Positions 44,612 through 53,500 of a stretch of 54,250 nt of DNA are shown here, piece by piece. The DNA is from a virus. The translations under genes and the position numbers were made by a program. Under the pieces are notes generated by a model. That model was given only the letters and a program-made list of their open reading frames with translations. It did not search any database and was not told the origin of the DNA. The DNA lies in the IMG/VR virus record IMGVR_UViG_3300017917_002358, positions 1 to 54,250 of that record. One strand, given 5' to 3'. Position 1 is the stretch's first letter. The number at the start of each line of letters is the position of its first letter.

Positions 44612-45247
44612 ATGGCTTATTTAAAAGAAAACTTAACCTTTGACAATGCTAGAATTGAAGTTCTGATGGAAGACCATGACGGCAAAGGTAAGAATCTTTA
44701 CATGAAGGGTATATTCATTCAGGGTGGCGTCAAAAACCACAATGAACGGGTATACCCTGTTCATGAAATAGAAAGGGCCGTTAGTCAAATTAACGAACAA
44801 ATCAAAGGTGGTTATAGTGTATTAGGTGAAGTAGACCACCCAGATGATTTAAAAATTAACCTAGACCGTGTAAGTCATATGATAACTGACATGTGGATGG
44901 ACGGTCCTAATGGCTTTGGAAAACTAAAGATTCTACCAACTCCGATGGGTCAGTTAGTGCAAACTATGTTGGAGAGTGGAGTAAAACTTGGCGTATCAAG
45001 TCGCGGTAGCGGAAACGTTAACGAGTCTGATGGCAAAGTTAGTGACTTTGAAATAGTCACAGTTGATGTAGTTGCGCAACCTAGTGCACCCAATGCATAT
45101 CCTCATGCTGTTTACGAAAGCCTGATGAATATGAAAGGTGGTCACAAGGTATTCGAGATGGCTCGCGAAGCCGGCGCAGATCAAAAGGTACAGAAGTATC
45201 TGAAAGAGGCTGTAACAAGCCTTATCAAAGAGTTGAAATTAAAATAG
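44612..45247 (+). CDS. gp21: Prohead core protease gp21-like
   Basis: 211 aa, the length of T4 gp21 (212). Diagnostic segments are GIFIQGGVKNHNERVYP (residues 33-49), GEVDHPD with the probable catalytic His76, and LGVSSRGSG near 126-134 with the probable nucleophile Ser. These match the herpesvirus-assemblin-like serine protease fold of prohead proteases. It would cut gp22, the acidic core and gp23 during head maturation and also cut itself. Gaps of 13 and 9 bases to its neighbours indicate a single operon. Confidence 0.93.
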   Translation: MAYLKENLTFDNARIEVLMEDHDGKGKNLYMKGIFIQGGVKNHNERVYPVHEIERAVSQINEQIKGGYSVLGEVDHPDDLKINLDRVSHMITDMWMDGPNGFGKLKILPTPMGQLVQTMLESGVKLGVSSRGSGNVNESDGKVSDFEIVTVDVVAQPSAPNAYPHAVYESLMNMKGGHKVFEMAREAGADQKVQKYLKEAVTSLIKELKLK

Positions 45248-45256
45248 GAGATCACA

Positions 45257-46351
45257 ATGTTAGACGCTATCAAACCATTGTTAGATAGTGGCATCATTAA
45301 TGAAGATACTCGGTCGGCTATTTCAGAGGCTTGGGAACGTCAAATTAATGAGGCTCGCGAAACAATTCGTGCAGAATTGCGCGAAGAATTTGCGACACGC
45401 TACGAACATGACAAGAGTGTAATGGTTGAAGCTCTAGACAAAATGGTTACTGAAAGTCTCACCGCTGAACTCAAAGAGTTCGCCGAAGAGAAACAGGCTC
45501 TTGCAGAAGACCGTGTTAAGTTTAAGCGTCACATGGTTGAAAGTGCAGGCAAGTTTAACGACTTTATGGTTACTAAACTTGCTGAGGAAATCAAGGAACT
45601 ACGCGAAGATAAGAAAATGCATAGTGATGCCATTGGCAAACTAGAACAATTCGTTATCAAAGCACTAGCCGAAGAAATCCAAGAGTTTGACCAAGATAAG
45701 CGTGCAGTTGTTGAAACCAAAGTTAAACTAGTTGCAGAAGCCAAGACAAAGTTAGCAGAACTTCAGCAACAGTTTATCAAACGTTCAGCACGCCTAGTCA
45801 AGGAAGCAGTAGCACAAAACCTAGGGTCAGAATTAGCCCAACTAAAAGAAGACATTCAAACTGCTCGCGAGAACATGTTTGGTCGTCGTCTATTTGAAGC
45901 ATTTGCTAGTGAATTTGCAGTAACACATCTCAATGAGAATCGTGAAGTTGCTAAATTACGTGTGGCTTTGGAAAAGAAAGAAATAGAACTTGCTGAAAGC
46001 CGCAATGCAATTGCTGAAAAAGAAGCACTAGTTGAGTCTAAGAACCGTGAAGTTAAGGTAATCACAGAATCCATTGCTCGTAAGGAGAAAATGGCTGAAT
46101 TACTGAAACCTCTAAACAAGGAAAAGGCAGACATTATGTCTAGCCTATTAGAAAGTGTGCAAACTGATCGTCTTCAGAATGCATACGAAAAGTATCTACC
46201 AGCAGTTCTAAACAACTCGGTAAAGCCCAAGGCTGACAAGGCTGTGCTTGCAGAGTCACGTGTAGAAGTAACTGGTGATAAGGCTGCTAAGACAGACGTT
46301 GAAATGCCCGACAATGTCGTGGACATCAAACGTTTAGCAGGGCTAAAGTAG
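45257..46351 (+). CDS. gp22: Prohead core scaffolding protein gp22-like
   Basis: 364 aa (T4 gp22 is 269). Nearly the whole protein is predicted charged alpha-helix/coiled coil rich in Lys, Glu and Ala. The segment FGRRLFEAFASEFAVTHLNE (near 212-231) is the conserved landmark of T4-like gp22. The C-terminus (MPDNVVDIKRLAGL) is likewise typical. It is the major scaffold around which gp23 assembles, later degraded by gp21. It is preceded by gp21 and followed by gp23, the standard T4 order. The start has an AGGAG site upstream. Confidence 0.92.
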   Translation: MLDAIKPLLDSGIINEDTRSAISEAWERQINEARETIRAELREEFATRYEHDKSVMVEALDKMVTESLTAELKEFAEEKQALAEDRVKFKRHMVESAGKFNDFMVTKLAEEIKELREDKKMHSDAIGKLEQFVIKALAEEIQEFDQDKRAVVETKVKLVAEAKTKLAELQQQFIKRSARLVKEAVAQNLGSELAQLKEDIQTARENMFGRRLFEAFASEFAVTHLNENREVAKLRVALEKKEIELAESRNAIAEKEALVESKNREVKVITESIARKEKMAELLKPLNKEKADIMSSLLESVQTDRLQNAYEKYLPAVLNNSVKPKADKAVLAESRVEVTGDKAAKTDVEMPDNVVDIKRLAGLK

Positions 46352-46376
46352 TAACTTTTAAAAGGAAGAAATAGAA

Positions 46377-47546
46377 ATGACAAACCAACTATTAGAAGGC
46401 CGTTGGAACGAGACCAAAGACGCCCTGTTAGAAGGTCTACAAGGTTCTCGTCGTACATCAATGGCTGTTATATTAGAAAACACCCGTAAGCACTTGATGG
46501 AAACCGCTACCAGTGGTGCAACAGCAGTAGGTAACGTTGCTACACTAAACCGCGTGATCCTGCCAGTGATTCGTCGTGTTATGCCCACAGTTATCGCTAA
46601 CGAAATCGTTGGCGTTCAACCAATGACTGGTCCAGTTGCTCAAATCCACACGTTACGTGTTCGCTATGCTGATCAAGTTACAGCAACCAGCGGAGACAGT
46701 ACAGTTGGTGGTGATGAAGCACTAAGCCCATTCAAGATTGCAACTGCATATTCTGGTACCACTGCTGGTAAGGCTGCTTCAACAAGCACCCTAGAAGGTA
46801 CACCAGGTAACAGAATCAACGTGCAAATCCTGAAGCAAGTTGTTGAAGCCAAGACACGTAAGTTAAGTGCTCGTTGGACATTTGAAGCAGCACAGGACGC
46901 ACAGGCCATGCACGGTCTTGATGTTGAAGCAGAAATTATGGCTGCTCTAGCACAAGAAATCACCGTTGAAATTGACCAAGAAATCCTGGCTAGCCTCTAT
47001 GCTCTAGCAGGCAACACCTACAACTTCAACCAAGCCACAGTTTCAGGCACTGCAACATTCGTTGGTGACGAACACGCTGCTCTAGCAGTTCTAATCAACC
47101 GTGCTGCTAACCTGATTGCACAACGCACACGTCGTGGTGCTGCTAACTGGGCAGTTGTATCACCAGAAGTACTAACAGTACTGCAAAGTGCTACAACTTC
47201 AGCATTTGCTCGTTCAACAGAAGGCACATTCGAAGCCCCAACCAACACCAAGTTTGTTGGTACCCTAAACTCAGCAATGAAGGTTTATGTAAACTCATAT
47301 GCTGGTACAGGTACTTCGGTACTAGTTGGTTACAAGGGTTCTTCAGAAGCAGACGCTGCTGCGTTCTACTGCCCATATGTACCCCTAATGAGTAGTGGTG
47401 TTGTACTGGATCCGAATACATTCGAACCAGTAGTTGGCTTCATGACACGTTACGGATATGCAGAACTAACCAACACTGCATCATCGCTAGGTAACGCTGC
47501 TGACTACCTCGAAACAATCGGTGTTTCAAACCTGTCGTTCCAATAA
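46377..47546 (+). CDS. gp23: Major capsid protein gp23-like
   Basis: 389 aa against 521 for T4 gp23. The HK97-fold family segments are present: LNRVILPVIRRVMPTVIANE then IVGVQPMTGPVAQIHTLRVR (residues about 58-97), LSARWTFEAAQDAQAMHGLD near 163 and a C-terminal PVVGFMTRYGY region. A candidate maturation cut lies after LME (residue 42), in the same place relative to the VQPM motif as the T4 site. It lacks much of the T4 insertion region, placing it with the shorter gp23s of distant T4-like phages. A strong terminator follows. Confidence 0.95.
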   Translation: MTNQLLEGRWNETKDALLEGLQGSRRTSMAVILENTRKHLMETATSGATAVGNVATLNRVILPVIRRVMPTVIANEIVGVQPMTGPVAQIHTLRVRYADQVTATSGDSTVGGDEALSPFKIATAYSGTTAGKAASTSTLEGTPGNRINVQILKQVVEAKTRKLSARWTFEAAQDAQAMHGLDVEAEIMAALAQEITVEIDQEILASLYALAGNTYNFNQATVSGTATFVGDEHAALAVLINRAANLIAQRTRRGAANWAVVSPEVLTVLQSATTSAFARSTEGTFEAPTNTKFVGTLNSAMKVYVNSYAGTGTSVLVGYKGSSEADAAAFYCPYVPLMSSGVVLDPNTFEPVVGFMTRYGYAELTNTASSLGNAADYLETIGVSNLSFQ

Positions 47547-47568
47547 TTTGTTTATTGGTGTTGACTAC

Positions 47569-47594
47569 AAAAAACCCGCGCAAGCGGGTTTTTT
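47569..47594 (+). terminator. Rho-independent terminator after gp23
   Basis: CCCGC-GCAA-GCGGG with flanking A6 and T6 runs forms a stem with a GNRA loop and a clean U-tract, starting 23 bases after the gp23 stop. The flanking A-run makes it potentially active in both directions. Confidence 0.9.
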
Positions 47595-47605
47595 GTTGAC
47601 TATAA

Positions 47606-47613
47606 GATAAATA
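47606..47613 (+). promoter_or_regulatory. Predicted late promoter for the small virion protein genes
   Basis: AGATAAATAT lies 12 bases after the gp23 terminator and 83 bases before the next ATG, restarting transcription behind the terminator. Confidence 0.6.
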
Positions 47614-47623
47614 TTATTGTTCG

Positions 47624-47676
47624 CTTTCATAATGAAAGTTTATGCGGTCCCCGCCGCGTAGAGCCTAGAACGCTAC
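47624..47676 (+). promoter_or_regulatory. Structured 5' leader with three hairpins
   Basis: Between the promoter and the ribosome binding site lie CTTTCA-TAA-TGAAAG (47624-47638), GCGG-TCC-CCGC (47644-47654) and GTAG/CTAC with an 11-base loop (47658-47676). AAGGAG follows 6 bases later. The leader may stabilise the message or control translation. Confidence 0.4.
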
Positions 47677-47696
47677 CATATAAGGAGACAAAACAA

Positions 47697-48122
47697 ATGG
47701 GACGCCCAATTAAACTAACAGAATCATCAACCGTTGACATAGGTTATGCCAGCGGGATAGGTGGTACAATTGGTGAGCCATACTCATCTACTGGTGTATA
47801 TACTATCGACTTCCAATATGCTGATGCATCCGGTAACGATGTGCTACATGGCTATGCATATAAACAAGTAGGTAAAAATAGATTTTATGTTGGTAACAGT
47901 GCAGCCATTGGTACTAGTCTAACTTTGGTAACTTTGGCAAATAATGATTTAGCGAATCTGGCTGCAAATACGGCCAGTATTCTTTGCTATAACACCAGCA
48001 ATGTGGCTTTTTATGCAAAACGTATAACTAGTCATCACGTGTGGGACTGGAATGATAACAGGTATGCCTATGACATTAGACAGGTAGCCAACCCAACCTA
48101 CGCTAACGTAGCAACATACTAA
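47697..48122 (+). CDS. Small virion structural protein (MGRP family start)
   Basis: 141 aa starting MGRPIKLTESSTVDIGYASG. The body is Gly/Asn/Tyr-rich with probable beta strands (YTIDFQYADASGNDVLHGYA, NRFYVGNSAAIGTSLTLVTL) and a C-terminal HHVWDWNDNRYAYDIRQV segment. It shares the opening MGRP with the next gene and MGR with the gene at 50119. Proteins of this type follow gp23 in T4-like phages of aquatic bacteria and are probably head decoration or other virion proteins. Function is inferred from context. Confidence 0.65.
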   Translation: MGRPIKLTESSTVDIGYASGIGGTIGEPYSSTGVYTIDFQYADASGNDVLHGYAYKQVGKNRFYVGNSAAIGTSLTLVTLANNDLANLAANTASILCYNTSNVAFYAKRITSHHVWDWNDNRYAYDIRQVANPTYANVATY

Positions 48123-48132
48123 GGAGAATATC

Positions 48133-49086
48133 ATGGGACGTCCCGTAGAAAAAAAATATTTTAGAGGTGACACTGGCGAAGGCGGTGAAGGCGTTGCAAG
48201 TTTAACCGTAACTAATCAAGGAAACAACTATTCGCAAGGTACTACAATTAGTATCGCTGCAAGCCCAATTGGTGGTGATACAGCAACCGGTACTATTACA
48301 ATTTGGACACCACAAACAAGTACTAATTTGTCCATTAATCGAACAACACAAACAGTAACCAATGCGGGTACTGGGTATCTAACTGCTCCGGCAGTTAGTA
48401 TTGTTAAACCGTCAAATGTAACAGTTACAGCAACAGCATTCAGCGGTAATCTAGCAGGTAATATCCTAACTGTTACAGACACAACTGGTTTGTATGTTGG
48501 TATGCATAGCACAGGTGGTAATTTAGCACAAACTGCGCACATTTTAACAATTTGGTCCGCAAACGGCAACGTTGAAATGAGTCGCGGCGTTACAAGTACA
48601 TTTAGTGCTGCATATCCAATTACATTTGGTGATGTGGGACGTAACGGTGCGATTACGGCAACGCTCATTAATCCAAGTGTAAGCGCAAACACCATTGCGG
48701 CCAATGCATGGACAACTAGCGCCAGTATAGGTCTAGTGTCTGATATTAACAAACAAGAAAGCAGTCGTCAATACTATGTAGTTAACTCAGCAGATACTAA
48801 TGGTCGTGTTCGTTTAGTTCCTCCCGGTACAAATGGTGTTAACAGCCCAACGGTTGCGGCTGTTACATCTGCCGGTGGTCCTACACAAGCAGGCGAAATG
48901 ACCATCAACGCTACCGATAGTGCAGGTGGTACATATTGGGTAGTTAAACTTGAAGGCCGCACCGCATGTATTGTAAGTGGCGGAACAGGAACTCCTGGTA
49001 CACAATTTGATGATTATAGTCACGTTGTTTGGACTTTAGATAGCCCAACGGTTAACGTTAGCGTTCAGTTAGACAATAACGATTAA
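48133..49086 (+). CDS. Virion structural protein sharing modules with the giant protein
   Basis: 317 aa starting MGRPVEKKYFRGDTGEGGEG. Residues about 20-105 contain two V-x-N-x-G-x-x-Y strands (VTNQGNNYSQG, VTNAGTGYLTAP), and residues about 96-180 contain TGLYVGMHSTGG and SANGNVEMSR. Both modules also occur in the C-terminal third of the 4717-aa protein (SGIGYTSTP, NGLYVGMYANVG, YANANVVMN). The C-terminal part (VSDINKQESSRQYYVVNSAD, TYWVVKLEGRTACIVSGG) resembles proteins next to gp23 in related phages. Likely a capsid-decorating or other surface virion protein. A terminator follows. Confidence 0.68.
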   Translation: MGRPVEKKYFRGDTGEGGEGVASLTVTNQGNNYSQGTTISIAASPIGGDTATGTITIWTPQTSTNLSINRTTQTVTNAGTGYLTAPAVSIVKPSNVTVTATAFSGNLAGNILTVTDTTGLYVGMHSTGGNLAQTAHILTIWSANGNVEMSRGVTSTFSAAYPITFGDVGRNGAITATLINPSVSANTIAANAWTTSASIGLVSDINKQESSRQYYVVNSADTNGRVRLVPPGTNGVNSPTVAAVTSAGGPTQAGEMTINATDSAGGTYWVVKLEGRTACIVSGGTGTPGTQFDDYSHVVWTLDSPTVNVSVQLDNND

Positions 49087-49099
49087 TTGTTAACCAACC

Positions 49100-49130
49100 A
49101 AAAATAGCGGCTCAGGCCGCTATTTTTTTA
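49100..49130 (+). terminator. Rho-independent terminator
   Basis: A 12-bp stem AAAAATAGCGGC/GCCGCTATTTTT with loop TCAG and a run of T lies 14 bases after the stop at 49086. It is symmetrical enough to work on both strands. Confidence 0.9.
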
Positions 49131-49144
49131 TCTACAGCCAAGTT

Positions 49145-49152
49145 GATAAATA
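49145..49152 (+). promoter_or_regulatory. Predicted late promoter for the fibre operon
   Basis: TGATAAATAA lies 21-28 bases before the ATG at 49173, just past the terminator. Confidence 0.55.
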
Positions 49153-49172
49153 ATGTAAATTGGATAGAATAA

Positions 49173-49793
49173 ATGCCTAGTGTTAAGAAATTTAATGGTA
49201 ATCTAGTAATACAAACACCTTTCTCAATTGGTGTTGCTAGTAATATTACTTTAGATACAGATTATGTTTATGTAACAGGTAACCTTACGGTTCAAGGTAA
49301 TACTACCACAGTTACATCAAATAACTTAGTTATAACTGACAATGTTATTGTACTTAACAAAGGCGAAACCGGAGGCGGAGTAACCAAGGGCAATGCTGGG
49401 ATATTAATTGATCGTGGTAGTCAGATCGCTTCTCAGTTGCAATGGAATGAAAATCTCAAAACTTGGCAAGCATCAGGTAATAGTGCAGTATTTGCTAATG
49501 TTTTAACTTCTACGTTGGGTAATATTGGATTAACCAGCGTATTTGATGACAAAGCACCAGTTTTGGGTGGAAATTTAAATGTCAGTAATTTTATTTTGTA
49601 TGCTAACATTGGTTCAAATATTGCAATTAACGGTAACGTGACAATAACAAATACCGTAAGCAGTGATACTACTAAACTGTATGTATCAGCACCGGGTGTT
49701 GGCGGAGTAGGTATATTTACAATCAATTCTCAGGTTGCTGATGAAGAATTAATTACAAAGAAACGAGCAATTGGTTTCTCACTTTATTTATAG
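49173..49793 (+). CDS. Fibre-type virion structural protein
   Basis: 206 aa. The N-terminal half has the segment VYVTGNLTVQGNTTTVTSNN then LVITDNVIVLNKGETGGGVT, a common beta-strand block in tail fibre and baseplate-fibre proteins of T4-like phages. The middle (ILIDRGSQIASQLQWNENLK) is typical of the same family. The C-terminus ends in KKRAIGFSLYL. No enzyme motif is seen. It begins an operon of four or more fibre-type genes. Confidence 0.68.
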   Translation: MPSVKKFNGNLVIQTPFSIGVASNITLDTDYVYVTGNLTVQGNTTTVTSNNLVITDNVIVLNKGETGGGVTKGNAGILIDRGSQIASQLQWNENLKTWQASGNSAVFANVLTSTLGNIGLTSVFDDKAPVLGGNLNVSNFILYANIGSNIAINGNVTITNTVSSDTTKLYVSAPGVGGVGIFTINSQVADEELITKKRAIGFSLYL

Positions 49794-49801
49794 GAATTAT
49801 T

Positions 49802-50107
49802 ATGCCAATATCAAACGCTACACTAACACTGGGAATTTCTAATGTATTCGTTAGTCCGCTCTCTACGGTAGTTGGTACTATGTACTTTTGTAACTATGGC
49901 GCAGCTGCTGCTAATCTAAATGTGTGGCTACTGTCGTCGGGAAACAGTGTTGCTTCAACTAGTACATTGATCTATAGAGAAGTGCAAATTGCCGCTGCTG
50001 ATACATTTGTAATCGACAGAGAAAAACTTGTTCTAAATCCCGGAGATCAAATTCAAGCCAATGCCGGCGGTTCGGTTACGGCTACTATAAACTATACACC
50101 CGTTTAG
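49802..50107 (+). CDS. Small virion protein, possible neck or fibre component
   Basis: 101 aa, predicted all-beta (ATLTLGISNVFVSPLSTVVG, LIYREVQIAAADTFVIDREK, LVLNPGDQIQANAGGSV). The strand order resembles small immunoglobulin-like or jelly-roll virion proteins found beside fibre genes in T4-like phages; no firm family assignment. It is 8 bases after the previous gene and 11 before the next. Confidence 0.6.
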   Translation: MPISNATLTLGISNVFVSPLSTVVGTMYFCNYGAAAANLNVWLLSSGNSVASTSTLIYREVQIAAADTFVIDREKLVLNPGDQIQANAGGSVTATINYTPV

Positions 50108-50118
50108 GAAATCTAAAT

Positions 50119-50559
50119 ATGGGACGAATGTTAAAAAATCAAGTATTCAGTGGCGCAGCATATGCATTAGGTGTTCCGCGTGGAACCAGTAGTGTTGGTC
50201 CGGCAAATCCTGTCAATGGTCAAACAAGATTTAACACTACCACTAATCGTTTAGAGTTTTATGCTAATATAGCCGGATCCCCTAGTTGGAACGCTGTGGC
50301 TAGAGAAGGCAATGTAGTAATTTCTCGCGATAATTTTACAGGAAATGGCGTGCAAACGCAGTTCTGGCCTTTGAGTACTATTTTTGCGTCTGGCGACGAG
50401 AACAAGGTTTTGGTGCATGCTGGTACAGTGTACCAAATTCCTGTGACAAATTATACTTTTGATGGATCGGGGAATATTATATTCAGTAGCCCTCCTAGTA
50501 ACGGCGCAGCAATTACTATTGTCAGCGGATTTGCTAGCACGGTATCTACCCAAGCCTAA
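50119..50559 (+). CDS. Virion structural protein (MGR start), fibre-operon member
   Basis: 146 aa starting MGRMLKNQVFSGAAYALGVP. It contains TRFNTTTNRLEFYANIAGSP with W..VA, the same type of TRFN/LRFS..(L/I)E(F/Y)W module that occurs in the next gene (GYLRFSTTRQGIEYWDG), and a strand-rich C-terminal domain (ENKVLVHAGTVYQIPVTNYT, IIFSSPPSNGAAITIVSGF) that resembles the IQRPVYSYDI/IQFTETPLTT part of the next gene. It is probably a short fibre or fibre-base protein. Confidence 0.62.
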   Translation: MGRMLKNQVFSGAAYALGVPRGTSSVGPANPVNGQTRFNTTTNRLEFYANIAGSPSWNAVAREGNVVISRDNFTGNGVQTQFWPLSTIFASGDENKVLVHAGTVYQIPVTNYTFDGSGNIIFSSPPSNGAAITIVSGFASTVSTQA

Positions 50560-50566
50560 TTATCCA

Positions 50567-50574
50567 GATAAATA
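50567..50574 (+). promoter_or_regulatory. Predicted late promoter for the long fibre gene
   Basis: AGATAAATAG lies 24-31 bases before the ATG at 50598, in a 38-base gap. Confidence 0.5.
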
Positions 50575-50597
50575 GTGTAAAGGTTGGATAATTACTA

Positions 50598-53500
50598 ATG
50601 GCAATCAGTCGCGTCCCTGGATATTCACTACTAGCAAATCTTGACCGTCAGGGCACGGACCTTTACATCACCTCTTCCGGCCAAATTCTACAATACTGGG
50701 ATGTAGTTAATTATCGTGTGGGCATCAATAACTCTAGTCCACAATATGAATTAGATGTATCTGGCAACATCATTACCAGCAACGGGCACATCTATACTGG
50801 CGCTAATTTATCATATAACATTGGCACCATTTCAAACTGGTGGGGAACTGTATATGCTGCTAACATACAATCAACTGCCCTAACAGGCACACTCCTAACT
50901 AATTCTCAACCTAATATTACCAGCGTTGGTACAATTTCTAATTTATCGACTACAGGTAACACCTATTTAACAGGTAATACCACAGCCAACGGCAATCTTA
51001 CGGTCACTAACAATCTTTCTGCTGTCAATATATCGGCTGTTAGTATAACAGGAAATCTTACTGGTAATCTATCAGGCTACGTATTACAAGGTGATCAACC
51101 ATATATTTCTAACCTAAGCAATATTACGGTTTCTAATATCACTGTCACCGGCGGAAATTTAAATTTTGCCGGCAATGTTTCCTTTACAGTTTTAAATAGT
51201 CAACAGATTTTCCATAATGGAAATCTAGTTTTAGACACTGGTTCTAATATTTCAGTTAGTGGAGATGTATTTGGATTTGGTAGTAATGCCAATATAAATG
51301 TTTCATTACCAACAACCGGAGTTCAAGCAGGCACCTATCAAGCACCTTTGATAACTGTGGACGCTAAAGGTAGAGTGACCTTTGCTGCAAACGCTGGTAT
51401 TAGCCAAGTTGGTAACTTATTTTTTAGTAATACTACTATATCAAGTGACCAAGATATAACATTATTAACCAATACAAACGGTAACATTTATCTAAACGCA
51501 GGTAATGTAGGAATAGTGCGAGTAATTGGCAGTGATGCATTTGGATTGCCGGCAGGTGATGACAGCACTAGGCCTCCTAATCCGTCAACAGGTTATCTTC
51601 GATTTAGCACAACCAGACAAGGTATAGAATATTGGGACGGAACTGGATGGGCTAGCCCCGGTCAGGCTACAATTAGCAGTCAAATTATAAGCCCAGATGG
51701 TGCGGCCAATACCTTTGCCTTAAGTTCAAACACCACAGTCAGCGGCGTTCTAGTTAGCATCAACGGTACAATACAAAGACCTGTATATTCATACGATATC
51801 ATCAATAATAACCAAATTCAATTTACTGAAACTCCGTTGACCACGGATATTGTTGAAATTAGGTTTATGGCCCCAACTGCGGTGACCATTGGTGCTCTGT
51901 CATTTGGCGGTACTACTGCAGTTACACTTGATGCAGCCAATGTAAATGTAATGGGTAATATAATACCCACCGCAAACGTGACCTATAGTTTAGGCAGTGC
52001 AGACAAACAATGGAAAGATTTGTGGGTCAGTAACAACACTATCTACATTGGAGGCACCGCAGTCACAGTAGTAGACGGTAAGTTAAACGTTGGAGGTAAT
52101 GAAATTACTCCTAACTTAGCCGCCTATAGCGGGGATATATCGGCAAATAATGTTGTGGCTAATTCGTTTACTACGGTTGGCACAGTGGGCACTGGAAATA
52201 TTGCAGGGGTATACACTCTTTCAGCAATAAACGGAATCTTTAGTGGAAATGTGATCACCGGTGGTATACTCACAGACAACTACTACTATGCCAATGGAAC
52301 TCCGGTAAGTTTTGGTGGAAGCAGTTACAGCAATGTCCAAGTGGCCACATACTTGCCAACTTACTCGGGTAATGTTGCCAATGTCAGACTTGGCGTAAGT
52401 GGGATATTAACATTCCCAGATGGCACAACACAAATCACAGCAGCCGTCGGTGGTGGATCAAGTTACGGCAACGCTAACGTAGCCGCATATCTACCAACAT
52501 ACACTGGAACGGTTGGAGCCAGTCTGGTTAACTCAAGTGGTAATATTCTAGGTAGAACTCTTAATATTAATCAGATAACAGCAACCGGAATATTCAGCAC
52601 AACCGCGTTAATCAACACTTCGGCTAACCTACTGGTTGGCGGCACCGCTACATTATTTGGTAACACTTCGCATGGTAGGGTAGGAGCATCGACAGGCGCA
52701 TACCACAACTTTATTGGTAATATTACCCAATCTACCTCGGGCGGTGATGTCTATTTCAATACCACTGGTAATATTCTCTGTGGAGGTAATATCACCGCAG
52801 CCAATATCACTACAACAGGTAATGTGTTATCTGCAAATGTCATCACTGGTAATATTGTTAGTGCTACGGTTGTCAGTACAGCAAACACGACTATCTTTGG
52901 TAATCTGCGTGTGTACAGTGGTCAGCAGGCTTTTGGTGGGTCAGGTAATATACAATTAATTGGTTCAGGCGGAACTGCTTTCCTAAACTTGGGCATTACA
53001 CCGGGTCCTGGTAGTCCCATAATAGAAATGCAAAACTCTGGGGTTACTATTCCTGCCATGCGTTTTAGTGCATCGTCAAGTGGCGGCTCAAACATCACTT
53101 TACACAGTTCAGGAATTGTTGCTGGTGCCTATACCTATACAAATCTTATTGATTCCGGCAGTGGAGCAGATATACTATTAGCCACAAGAAACCTAGTGGT
53201 TTCAGGTACTGGCGCATCACCGGCATCAGTTACCATGAATATAAACGGCACAATGACCGCAAACGTTGCTAACATTGGTGTTTCGGCAAACATTGGCAAT
53301 CTTGGAGCCAACACACTTTCAGTTAGCGGCAATGTATCACTTTTTGGTAATACTAGATTTGGCACAGCAGGGGTTGTATCGGGCGCATACCATAACTTCG
53401 TAGGCAATATCAACCAGTACACATCAGGTGGCAATGTTTACTTTAATACCACCGGTAATATCATAGCCGCTGACGGTACATTTAATACTTTAACTACTGT

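Noticed and set aside
48228-48752. 174-codon antisense frame inside the 48133-49086 gene
   Set aside because: The opposite strand has a coherent virion protein in an operon; the antisense frame has no ribosome binding site or recognisable domain.
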